NCBI GenBank assembly: GCA_964531105.1
Contig: CAZHFN010000009.1
Coordinates: 7,419 to 71,418 of the forward strand
DNA from: UBA2256 sp964531105
Lineage (GTDB): Bacteria; Spirochaetota; Spirochaetia; Treponematales; Rectinemataceae
Direction: 5' to 3'
DNA length: 64,000 nucleotides
Below are positions 43,285-51,345 of the stretch, in pieces. Position 1 is the stretch's first letter, and each line of letters opens with the position of its first letter. Under the pieces are notes generated by a model, which made no database searches, was not told the origin of the DNA, and worked only from the letters and a program-made list of their open reading frames with translations. The translations under genes were made by a program, and so were the position numbers.

Positions 43285-46059
43285 ATGAACCAAAATCCTG
43301 AACAGATCGCGCGAGACGCCATCGATAGACAACTTGCGGCCGGTGGATGGATTATACAAAACAAGAAAAACCTCAACCTTCATGCAGGTACGGGGGTAGC
43401 CGTCAGGGAATATATGACTGATGTTGGCCCCGCCGACTATGTGCTCTTTGTCGACGGGAAGCCTGTGGGCGTCGTCGAGGCGAAGCGTGAGGAAGAAGGC
43501 GACAGGCTGACGTTGCATGAAGATCAAGCCGAGAGGTATGCCAAGGCTCGGCTGAGATACCTTAATAATGACAGACTCTCATTTGCCTATGTGAGCACGG
43601 GAACCGTCACGAAGCTCACCGATTTTCGTGACCCGAAACCGCGGGCTCGCGAGGTGTTTTCGTTCCATCGGCCCGAAACGATTCGCGCATGGCTGAAAAA
43701 ACCGAAATCTTTGAGGGATTCCCTCCTAGACATGCCCGAATTGCCCATTTCCGGTCTGCGTGAATGCCAGATCGACGCAATCAGGAAACTGGAAACATCA
43801 TTCAAAGAGAACAGGCCGCGAGCTCTCATCCAGATGGCGACCGGCTCGGGTAAAACCTTCACCGCCATAACCTTCGTGTATCGCCTTTTGAAGTATACGA
43901 ATGCCAAGCGGATACTTTTTCTGGTGGATACCAAGAACCTCGGTGAGCAAGCAGAGCAGGAATTCATGTCCTTTCTGCCCAATGACGATAACCGTCTGTT
44001 TACCGAGCTCTACGGGGTTCACCGTCTGAAGTCCCGATACATCCCCGACGACAACCAGGTTTATATCAGCACCATTCAGCGATTGTACGCGGTGCTCAAG
44101 GGCCAGGATCTGGACGAGAGCGAGGAAGAAGTCAATCCGAACGAACTCGGACAGCCCAAAGTCGTTCCGCCGGTAGAGTACAGCGAGAAACTTCCCCCTG
44201 AATATTTCGACTTCATCGTCATCGACGAATGCCACCGCAGCATCTACAACCTTTGGATGCAGGTGCTCGATTACTTCGACGCCTTTCAGGTAGGCCTGAC
44301 CGCCACGCCCGACAAGCGGACCTTTGCCTATTTCCAGCAGAATGTCGTCTCGGAATATTCGCACGAGATGGCCGTGGCTGACGGAGTCAATGTCGGCTAC
44401 GCCGTCTATCTTATCGAGACGAAGATCACGGGGAGAGGCGCCACGCTCTGGAAGGGCGAATACATCGAGCATCGCGAAAGACTCTCCCGCCGGAAACGAC
44501 TGGAATTGCAGGATGAGGACGAGGTATATTCGGCGAAACAACTGGATGTCAACATCGTCAATCCCAATCAGATACGGATGGTGATCCGCAGCTTCAAGGA
44601 GCACCTGCCGGCGATGTTCCCCGATCGCTTCGACAAGGACGGGGCTTTCGAAGTGCCCAAGACCCTCGTGTTCGCCAAGACCGACAGCCACGCCGACGAC
44701 ATCATCCAGATCATCCGCGAGGAATTCGCCGAAGAGAACAATTTCTGCAAGAAAATCACCTACAAGTCCGAGGAGGACGCCAAGTCAGTCCTCGCTTCGT
44801 TCCGAACTACCTACTATCCCCGCATAGCCGTCACTGTCGATATGATAGCCACCGGCACCGACGTAAAGCCCTTGGAATGCCTTCTCTTCATGCGCGACGT
44901 GAAAAGCCGCAACTATTTCGAGCAGATGAAAGGTCGAGGAACGAGAGTCATCAACTTCGACGACTTGAAGAAAGTTTCCCCTTCAGCCAGGATCACCAAG
45001 GACCATTTTGTCATTGTCGACGCGATAGGCGTCACCAAGAGCTTGAAGACCGACAGTCGTCCGCTCGAGAAGAAGCCTGGCGTACCGCTCAAGGACCTGC
45101 TTGCGGCCGTGGCCGTAGGAGCGAGGGACGAGGAACTCTTCACCTCTCTCGCAAATCGCCTAACGCGACTCGATAAACAGATCAACGACAAGGAACAGGC
45201 CACGTTCATCGAAAAAACTGGCGGCGTGACGATTCGCGACGCGGTCAAGAATCTTCTGGACGCCTACAATCCCGATACGCTGGAAGCCCTGCGGGACAAG
45301 GCTATTTCCCAGCTGCCCCTGGCTCCTCAGCTGGACGTGGAAAAGCGCGTTCAGGAACTTGAGACCGAATTGCGGAATAAGGCGGCGAAAGTCTTTACAG
45401 GCGAGGTCAACGAGTATATAGAGAATGTCCGCAAGGCTCACGATCAGAAGATCGACCTTCTCAATCCCGACGAGCTGCTTCACGCTGGTTGGGACAAGGA
45501 CAACAAGGAAAAGGCCCAGAAGATCATCGCGGACTTTACCCGATGGATAGGCGAGCGAAAGGATGAGATGACGGTGCTTCAGATATTCTATTCCCTGCCC
45601 TATCGCAGGCGCGAACTCACCTTCGCCATGCTGAAGGATCTTGTCGAAACGATGACGAGCGAGAACCCCGGCCTCTCCCCCATGAGCGTCTGGCGCGCCT
45701 ACGAACAACTCGAGAGCGTCAACGGCCAGCCCCGAAACGACCAGGTCGCCCTTGTGTCCCTCATCCGTCATGTCGCGGGCATAGACTCAGTCCTCACTCC
45801 CTACGACAAGACCGTGGACAGCAATTTCAAGAGTTGGATATTCAAGAAGCATGAGGGAGCCGGCAAGAAATTTACTGCTGAACAAATGGAATGGCTCACA
45901 ATGTTAAAAGATCACATAGCTACTTCCGTGCATATCGATATCGATGACCTGGATTATGTTCCCTTCGATGCAATGGGCGGCCGCGGCCGCATGTGGCAGC
46001 TCTTCGGCGAAACCATGACCACCATCCTCTCCGAACTCAACGAAGCACTGGCGGCATAA
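43285..46059 (+). CDS. hsdR: type I restriction enzyme, R subunit (HsdR)
   Basis: 924 aa. The N-terminal nuclease-type part has VDGKPVGVVEAKREEEG, with the E-x-K of the PD-(D/E)xK site. Then comes an SF2 translocase: Walker A MATGSGKTFTA, DECH box in FIVIDECHRS, and GLTATPDKRT. Motif VI lies in YFEQMKGRGTR, and the C-terminal HsdR helical region closes the protein. It cuts unmodified DNA after ATP-driven translocation. The Shine-Dalgarno match is weak and distant. It heads the order hsdR-hsdS-rhuM/fic-hsdM. Confidence 0.93.
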   Translation: MNQNPEQIARDAIDRQLAAGGWIIQNKKNLNLHAGTGVAVREYMTDVGPADYVLFVDGKPVGVVEAKREEEGDRLTLHEDQAERYAKARLRYLNNDRLSFAYVSTGTVTKLTDFRDPKPRAREVFSFHRPETIRAWLKKPKSLRDSLLDMPELPISGLRECQIDAIRKLETSFKENRPRALIQMATGSGKTFTAITFVYRLLKYTNAKRILFLVDTKNLGEQAEQEFMSFLPNDDNRLFTELYGVHRLKSRYIPDDNQVYISTIQRLYAVLKGQDLDESEEEVNPNELGQPKVVPPVEYSEKLPPEYFDFIVIDECHRSIYNLWMQVLDYFDAFQVGLTATPDKRTFAYFQQNVVSEYSHEMAVADGVNVGYAVYLIETKITGRGATLWKGEYIEHRERLSRRKRLELQDEDEVYSAKQLDVNIVNPNQIRMVIRSFKEHLPAMFPDRFDKDGAFEVPKTLVFAKTDSHADDIIQIIREEFAEENNFCKKITYKSEEDAKSVLASFRTTYYPRIAVTVDMIATGTDVKPLECLLFMRDVKSRNYFEQMKGRGTRVINFDDLKKVSPSARITKDHFVIVDAIGVTKSLKTDSRPLEKKPGVPLKDLLAAVAVGARDEELFTSLANRLTRLDKQINDKEQATFIEKTGGVTIRDAVKNLLDAYNPDTLEALRDKAISQLPLAPQLDVEKRVQELETELRNKAAKVFTGEVNEYIENVRKAHDQKIDLLNPDELLHAGWDKDNKEKAQKIIADFTRWIGERKDEMTVLQIFYSLPYRRRELTFAMLKDLVETMTSENPGLSPMSVWRAYEQLESVNGQPRNDQVALVSLIRHVAGIDSVLTPYDKTVDSNFKSWIFKKHEGAGKKFTAEQMEWLTMLKDHIATSVHIDIDDLDYVPFDAMGGRGRMWQLFGETMTTILSELNEALAA

Positions 46060-46060
46060 G

Positions 46061-47488
46061 ATGAACATGGCCTGTGCAAATAATTGTATAAAAGTCCCTC
46101 TGATAGAAATTCTTGATTACGTAATAGGCGGGGATTGGGGAAAAGCTCCAGATTATTTAGATGATAAGTATGGGTTAGCATATTGTATTCGAGGATCAGA
46201 ATTTCGGAACTGGCAATACGATAAAGGTAAAACGGCGCCATTACGAAAGATTAAACTCAAGAATATTTCCTCAAGAAAACTTCAAGAAGGTGATTTACTA
46301 ATAGAAATATCTGGCGGAGGTCCTGATCAACCGGTTGGTAGAACCGTTATAATTGATAAATCTGTGTTAAATATATACTCAGACATTCCCAAGATATGTA
46401 CAAATTTTTTACGATTGGCAAGACCATCAAAATTTGTTAATCCACAGTATTTGAATTATTTCCTTACCCTTTTTTATAAATCTGGTGAAATTGATAAATA
46501 CCAAAGTGGTAGTAGTAATTTACGAAATTTAAAATTCCAAAAGTACCTCTCAATTGAAGTTCCACTTCTGCCATTTTCCGAACAACAGCGAATTGTTTTA
46601 AAAATTGAAGAGTTATATAGCAAATTGGACAAGGGCATTGAAAGCCTAAAGGCCGCACAGGAACAACTAAAGATCTACCGTCAGGCTGTACTCAAATGGG
46701 CGTTTGAGGGGAAGTTGACAAATGATGATGTGATAGAAGGGGAACTGCCCAAAGGATGGACAACACTACATGTCGCTGCAATTGGAAAAGTTCAATTGGG
46801 GAGACAACGATCACCTAAAAATGTATCAAGAAACTATCCTACGAAATATTTAAGAGCTGCAAATATAACTGAAAACGGCTTGAACTTGACGAATATTCTT
46901 GAGATGGAATTTTCGCCAAAAGAGTTTTTTCAATACAAGCTTATAAAAGGGGACATAATTCTTTCAGAAGCTTCTGGAAGTGCTTCTCAAGTTGGGAAGC
47001 CTGCAATTTGGAAGGACGAAATTGAAGAATGTTGTTTCCAAAATACAATAATTAGGTTACAAGCAGATGACCGTTTTGTAAAAGAATATTTGTTATGGAC
47101 ATTCAAATACTTTTACAGTTCTGGAAAATTTGCAAAAATTTCAGGTGGAGTTGGTATCAATCATCTGAGTGCTAATAAGTTCTCGAATATTGAGTTATCA
47201 ATACCAGTATCGAAAGAAGAACAATCCCGAGTTGTCACCGAAATAGAATCCCGCCTCTCCGTTTGCGACAAGCTTGAAGAAAGTATCGCTCAAAGCCTGC
47301 AGCAAGCGGAAGCTTTGCGTCAGAGTATCCTGAAAAAAGCATTTGAAGGAAAACTTGTGCCTCAGGATCCAAACGATGAACCAGCGAGCGTCCTCTTGAA
47401 TCGTATTAGGGCAGAACGCAATGCAACTGTTGCAAAAAATGCAACAGCTGAGACAAGGAACCCTAGGAAAAGGGCTCGTGCCGGCTAG
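46061..47488 (+). CDS. hsdS: type I restriction enzyme specificity subunit (HsdS)
   Basis: 475 aa, starting one base after the hsdR stop (ATG 46067 also possible). It has two target-recognition domains, each followed by the conserved coiled region: PLLPFSEQQRIVLKIEELYSKLDKGIESL..., ending AFEGKLT, and IPVSKEEQSRVVTEIESRLSVCDKLEESI..., ending AFEGKLV. It sets the DNA sequence recognised by the whole enzyme. The gene is distinctly AT-rich compared with hsdR and hsdM, as expected for exchanged specificity domains. A hairpin (47427-47447) lies in its last codons. Confidence 0.93.
   Translation: MNMACANNCIKVPLIEILDYVIGGDWGKAPDYLDDKYGLAYCIRGSEFRNWQYDKGKTAPLRKIKLKNISSRKLQEGDLLIEISGGGPDQPVGRTVIIDKSVLNIYSDIPKICTNFLRLARPSKFVNPQYLNYFLTLFYKSGEIDKYQSGSSNLRNLKFQKYLSIEVPLLPFSEQQRIVLKIEELYSKLDKGIESLKAAQEQLKIYRQAVLKWAFEGKLTNDDVIEGELPKGWTTLHVAAIGKVQLGRQRSPKNVSRNYPTKYLRAANITENGLNLTNILEMEFSPKEFFQYKLIKGDIILSEASGSASQVGKPAIWKDEIEECCFQNTIIRLQADDRFVKEYLLWTFKYFYSSGKFAKISGGVGINHLSANKFSNIELSIPVSKEEQSRVVTEIESRLSVCDKLEESIAQSLQQAEALRQSILKKAFEGKLVPQDPNDEPASVLLNRIRAERNATVAKNATAETRNPRKRARAG
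47427..47447. repeat. hairpin in the 3' end of hsdS
   Basis: CTGTTGCA (47427-47434) and TGCAACAG (47440-47447) with loop AAAAA. It lies within the coding sequence, just before the palindrome-rich hsdS-rhuM gap. Confidence 0.5.
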
Positions 47489-47508
47489 GCTACTACAGTT
47501 CCACTTGT

Positions 47509-47565
47509 GTCTCAACCATGAGACGTTTTGTTGGTTGTGTCTCATGTAGCCTACGATATGAGACA
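47509..47565. promoter_or_regulatory. two palindromic operators before the RhuM-Fic gene
   Basis: Site 1: GTCTCA-ACCA-TGAGAC (47509-47524). Site 2: TGTCTCAT (47538-47545) and ATGAGACA (47558-47565), framing GTAGCCTAC. In addition TAGGCTAC at 47486-47493 is the complement of GTAGCCTA at 47546-47553, and CATGAGAC (47517-47524) is the complement of GTCTCATG (47539-47546). Thus either a repressor site or alternative RNA hairpins are possible. Confidence 0.6.
47528..47557 (+). promoter_or_regulatory. putative promoter of the RhuM-Fic/hsdM pair
   Basis: TTGTTG (47528-47533), 18-bp spacer, TACGAT (47552-47557). The arms of operator site 2 straddle the -10. Confidence 0.4.
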
Positions 47566-47624
47566 TAAAGCCATTTTGAAGTATAAGGGGATGTCATGCG
47601 CAGTACTAAGCGCAGGAGGCGTCG

Positions 47625-48596
47625 ATGAACGAAGTAGAGATCTATCAAACTGCGGATAATCAGACTCAGGTTGAAGTGCGTTTCGAAGCAGAGACAGTGT
47701 GGCTGAGTCAGGATAGTATTTCCCTACTATTTCAACGGGAAAGGTCGGTTATCACTAAGCACATCAGGAATATATTCAAAGAAGGCGAACTAGACTCAAA
47801 AAGCAATGTGCAAAAAATGCACATTCCAAATTCTGACAAACCAACCTCGTACTATAACCTTGAAGTCATTATATCCATCGGCTATAGGGTAAATTCGAAG
47901 CGTGGAATCCAATTTCGCCAATGGGCAACAAAACGGCTAAAAGATTATCTGGTTGAAGGCTACGCCATCAACCAGAAGCGCCTTAAAGAGAGGGATCTTG
48001 AACTTAGGCAGCTCAAGGACGGGATTGGCATACTGCGTCGTGCCATAGAACACGAAGCGAAAGACCTAGTCGACGCCAGCTCGCTCGCCTCGCTGCTGGA
48101 ACGGTTTGCGGCAGGGTTATCCTTTCTCGACGATTATGACCACCAAACGCTTGACGCAAAGGGGAAAACGGAGCGCGACGCTGTCCGGATCGGCGCGGAT
48201 GAATACCGCGTTCTTGTTCGGGGCATGGATGCATCGTTCGGATCTTCAATCTTTGGAATGGAAAAAGACCAAGGCTTCGATAGCGCCATAGCCCAGATTT
48301 ATCAAAGCTTTGATGGAAAAGAACTATACCCTTCCCTCGAAGACAAAGCCGCGACTCTTTTCTATCTTGTCGTAAAGAACCACGCTTTCGTGGACGGCAA
48401 TAAGCGCATCGCGGCAGCATGTTTTCTCTATTTCCTCGAGCGAAACGGGATGTTGACGCTCAAAGACGGGCGTAATCTCATTGATAATGACACCATAGCC
48501 GCGCTGACGCTCTTCATCGCCGTAAGCAAGCCCGAAGAGATGGACACTGTAAAAAAAGTGGTGATCAGCTTACTAAATAGAAAGGAACTCCCATGA
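47625..48596 (+). CDS. RhuM-type protein with C-terminal Fic/Doc domain
   Basis: 323 aa. Residues 1-120 match the RhuM/virulence family (VWLSQDSISLLFQRERSVITKHIRNIFKEGEL, YRVNSKRGIQFRQWATKRLKDYLVEGYAIN), which includes a KilA-N-like DNA-binding look. Residues 190-320 form a Fic/Doc domain with HAFVDGNKR at 253-261, the active-site loop for transfer of AMP or phosphate. It ends 4 nt inside the hsdM start. Genes of this kind are often found inside type I restriction loci; the role there is not settled. Confidence 0.85.
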   Translation: MNEVEIYQTADNQTQVEVRFEAETVWLSQDSISLLFQRERSVITKHIRNIFKEGELDSKSNVQKMHIPNSDKPTSYYNLEVIISIGYRVNSKRGIQFRQWATKRLKDYLVEGYAINQKRLKERDLELRQLKDGIGILRRAIEHEAKDLVDASSLASLLERFAAGLSFLDDYDHQTLDAKGKTERDAVRIGADEYRVLVRGMDASFGSSIFGMEKDQGFDSAIAQIYQSFDGKELYPSLEDKAATLFYLVVKNHAFVDGNKRIAAACFLYFLERNGMLTLKDGRNLIDNDTIAALTLFIAVSKPEEMDTVKKVVISLLNRKELP

Positions 48597-50092
48597 GTAA
48601 CGACGACAACAACACCTCGAGCATAATCAGCAAGGTCTGGAGCTTCTGCAACACCCTGCGCGACGACGGCGTGGGCTACGGCGACTACCTGGAACAGCTC
48701 ACCTTCCTCTTGTTCCTTAAAATGGCCGATGAATTCTCAAAGCCTCCCTACAATCGTAAACTGCCCGTGCCCAAAGAGTACAACTGGGAAAGCCTGACAG
48801 CGCTGCGCGGGGCCGAGCTCGAAGTGCATTATTCCAACCTCCTGCGCGAGCTCGCCAAATCCAAGGGAGTGCTGGGACAGATATTTTTCAAGAGCCAGAA
48901 CAAGATCCAGGACCCTGCCAAGCTCTACAAGCTCATCGACATGATAGACCGCGAGCAGTGGTCCACCATGGGCGCCGACATCAAGGGCAAGATCTACGAA
49001 GGACTCCTTGAGAAGAACGCCGAGGACACCAAGAGCGGCGCAGGCCAGTATTTCACGCCCCGAGCGCTTATCCGCGCCATGGTGGAGTGCGTCCGCCCCG
49101 AACCGATGAAGACCATAGCCGACCCCGCCTGCGGCACGGGCGGATTCTTCCTCGCGGCCTTCGATTTTATCGCCAATCCCAAAAACTACTCCCTCGACAA
49201 GGACCAGAAGGAATTCCTCAAGCACAGGACTTTCTACGGCAACGAAATAGTGCCCGCCACGCGCCGCATGGCCCTCATGAACCTCTTTTTGCACAACATC
49301 GGCGACTTCGAGAGCGACAGCTTCATCTCGCCCGCCGATTCCCTCATCTCCGATACCGGGCTTCGGGTGGACTATGTATTAGCCAATCCCCCCTTCGGTA
49401 AGAAAAGCAGCATGACCTTTACCAACGAGGAGGGCGAGCAGGACTCGGATGACCTCACCTACAATCGCCAAGACTTCTGGGTCACCACGAGCAACAAGCA
49501 GCTCAATTTCCTCCAGCATATCAGGACTCTTCTCAAATCCGACGGGCACGCGGCCGTCGTCTTGCCCGACAATGTCCTTTTTGAGGGCGGGGTGGGCGAG
49601 ACTGTCCGCAAGAAGCTCATGGAAACGACGACCCTCCACACCATCCTGCGCCTGCCCACGGGGGTTTTCTACAAGCAGGGAGTCAAGGCCAATGTCCTCT
49701 TTTTCGACAACCACCCCGCCACCAAAAAGCCCTGGACGAGCGAGGTCTGGATCTACGACTTCAGGACCAACATTCACTTTACCCTGAAGAAAAATCCCCT
49801 CCAGCTTGCCGACCTTGCGGACTTTATCGAGTGCTATCACCCGGCCAATATCAACAAACGCAAGGAAACCTGGAACGCCGAAACCAACCCCGAGGGGCGC
49901 TGGCGCAGGTTCGGCTACGAGGAAATCCTCGCCCGCGATAAAACCAGCCTCGACATCACCTGGATCAAGGACAAGAGCCTCACCGACCTCGACAACCTGC
50001 CCGACCCCGACATTCTCGCCGGCGAGATCATCGAAAACCTGGAAGCCGGGATTGAGAGTTTCAAGGAAATCTACGCGGCATTGAAGAGCTAA
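48593..50092 (+). CDS. hsdM: type I restriction enzyme methylase subunit (HsdM)
   Basis: 499 aa. The N-terminal helical domain (SSIISKVWSFCNTLRDDGVGYGDYLEQLTFLLFLKMADE) precedes the N6-adenine methylase core with GQYFTPRALIRAMVE, ADPACGTGGFFLAAFDF (SAM-binding motif I) and VLANPPFG (catalytic NPPF). With HsdS it methylates the target adenine. AAAGGAA lies upstream, and there is a 4-nt overlap with the RhuM-Fic gene. Its GC is back to the genome level. Confidence 0.95.
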   Translation: MSNDDNNTSSIISKVWSFCNTLRDDGVGYGDYLEQLTFLLFLKMADEFSKPPYNRKLPVPKEYNWESLTALRGAELEVHYSNLLRELAKSKGVLGQIFFKSQNKIQDPAKLYKLIDMIDREQWSTMGADIKGKIYEGLLEKNAEDTKSGAGQYFTPRALIRAMVECVRPEPMKTIADPACGTGGFFLAAFDFIANPKNYSLDKDQKEFLKHRTFYGNEIVPATRRMALMNLFLHNIGDFESDSFISPADSLISDTGLRVDYVLANPPFGKKSSMTFTNEEGEQDSDDLTYNRQDFWVTTSNKQLNFLQHIRTLLKSDGHAAVVLPDNVLFEGGVGETVRKKLMETTTLHTILRLPTGVFYKQGVKANVLFFDNHPATKKPWTSEVWIYDFRTNIHFTLKKNPLQLADLADFIECYHPANINKRKETWNAETNPEGRWRRFGYEEILARDKTSLDITWIKDKSLTDLDNLPDPDILAGEIIENLEAGIESFKEIYAALKS

Positions 50093-50126
50093 TACTTGAA
50101 GAATGATCTTAAGTATTAATTTTTTT
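50091..50126 (+). terminator. intrinsic terminator of the hsd locus
   Basis: AATACTT (50091-50097) and AAGTATT (50111-50117), then AA and seven T to 50126. It overlaps the hsdM stop codon. Confidence 0.65.
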
Positions 50127-50181
50127 ATAAGTAATTAACTACATAGCATTAATATCCTCTAATAATTTTTGATTTTTAGTA

Positions 50182-50220
50182 TTGTGGATTCGCTAAGATT
50201 GTTGTATTATATATACAACA
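50182..50220 (+). promoter_or_regulatory. XRE promoter with overlapping operator
   Basis: TTGTGG (50182-50187), 17-bp spacer, TATTAT (50205-50210). A 21-bp palindrome, TGTTGTAT (50200-50207) and ATACAACA (50213-50220) with centre TATAT, covers the -10, and GGAGG follows directly. This is the expected layout for an autorepressor. Confidence 0.75.
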
Positions 50221-50230
50221 GGAGGCGGTT

Positions 50231-50593
50231 ATGGCTTTTGGGGCATTTATTAAGGAAGCACGTTTACGAAAAGGGATATCGCTTAGAACGCTTGCAAAGA
50301 TCACACAGCTCGATCTCGCGTATCTTTCCAGGCTTGAGAGGGAAATAATCAAGCCTCCCACGAAGAATGAGTCTATTCAGGTCATCGCGGAAGCACTTCA
50401 ACTGGAAGAGAACGAAATCAGTAGCTTATTTGACCTTGCCGCAGTGGATCAAAAAAAAATTCCTGAAGATATTAACATTCCCTCTGAATCGCTTGAAGCG
50501 CTTCCTTTTTTGCTTAGAACGATTGATAGCCAAAGGCTAAGTAAAGCCCAGATCACGGACCTGACAAATCGCATTAAGGATCTCTATAAGTAA
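50231..50593 (+). CDS. XRE-family transcriptional regulator
   Basis: 120 aa. The Cro/C1-type HTH spans about residues 5-65: FGAFIKEARLRKGISLRTLAKITQLDLAYLSRLERE, then VIAEALQLEENE. The C-terminal 50 residues have no known motif. It is AT-rich relative to the core genes. It is placed 17 nt before an ImmA/IrrE-like gene, a pairing seen in mobile elements and stress-response modules. It probably binds the palindrome over its own promoter. Confidence 0.88.
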   Translation: MAFGAFIKEARLRKGISLRTLAKITQLDLAYLSRLEREIIKPPTKNESIQVIAEALQLEENEISSLFDLAAVDQKKIPEDINIPSESLEALPFLLRTIDSQRLSKAQITDLTNRIKDLYK

Positions 50594-50610
50594 TAAGCGG
50601 AGAGATAATA

Positions 50611-51255
50611 ATGATTAAAAAATTGATGTACAAAGAATATGAATTACATGCGCAGAGGGTAATAAACCATTTTTTTACCGAGCCTACTTCAGTACCGATT
50701 GATATCGAGATGGTAATAAATCGACTGAAAATTGATATTATTCCTTTCAAAAACTTGCGCAATGATTTTGGCGCAAAAGGTATGATTGTGCGAAATCCCT
50801 CTGGGGGTACAGATATTGTGATTGATGAAGATCATTGGTTTTCTGATGATTTTTATTTTCAATTTACTCTTGCGGAAGAACTTGCTCATCTGATTGTACA
50901 AGCTGATTTGTATAAAGACGCGAAGTCTGTCGGTGATGTCGTTAGAATTCAACAAAAAATGAGCCTAGATGAATACAGCATGATCGAGCAACAAGCGAGG
51001 AATATAGCCAGTTATATACTATTCCCGCTTGTTTCCATCACTAAATATCTATTGGATTGGGTAGAGCAAAATCATGGACATAAAGCATTATATCGCTTAA
51101 AAACGAAAAAAGAGCTGAGTGATTATATCATACAAGATATTTCTCCAAAACTTGTTACATCTGCACAGGTATTAAGCCTTACTTTGCTGAAGAGATACCC
51201 GGAGCCTTTATTAATCGATTTAGTCATACAGCATTTGGGCCTTGAGATCAGCTGA
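50611..51255 (+). CDS. ImmA/IrrE-like protein with degenerate zinc site
   Basis: 214 aa. The layout matches ImmA/IrrE metallopeptidases: an N-terminal helix, the GAKGMIVRNPSGGTDIVIDEDHW strand pair, then the site helix TLAEELAHLI and the third-ligand helix EQQARNIASYILFP. The HExxH motif reads EELAH (residues 89-93): the first His is Glu, so normal zinc binding looks lost. Members cleave partner XRE repressors; this one may only bind. The C-terminus (about 60 residues) is unassigned. AT-rich. Confidence 0.72.
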   Translation: MIKKLMYKEYELHAQRVINHFFTEPTSVPIDIEMVINRLKIDIIPFKNLRNDFGAKGMIVRNPSGGTDIVIDEDHWFSDDFYFQFTLAEELAHLIVQADLYKDAKSVGDVVRIQQKMSLDEYSMIEQQARNIASYILFPLVSITKYLLDWVEQNHGHKALYRLKTKKELSDYIIQDISPKLVTSAQVLSLTLLKRYPEPLLIDLVIQHLGLEIS

Positions 51256-51299
51256 AAAAATGGATATAACGCAATAATAATTCAGGAGATTAATAGAAT

Positions 51300-51329
51300 A
51301 AAATTAATTGTGCCACAAACTGCGGCACA
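51300..51329 (-). terminator. likely terminator of the alcohol dehydrogenase gene
   Basis: On the minus strand, TGTGCC and GGCACA (51309-51314, 51324-51329) form a 6-bp stem with a 9-nt loop, followed by an AATTAATTTTATT run. Confidence 0.5.
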
Positions 51330-51345
51330 GACTATTGCTCGCAGC

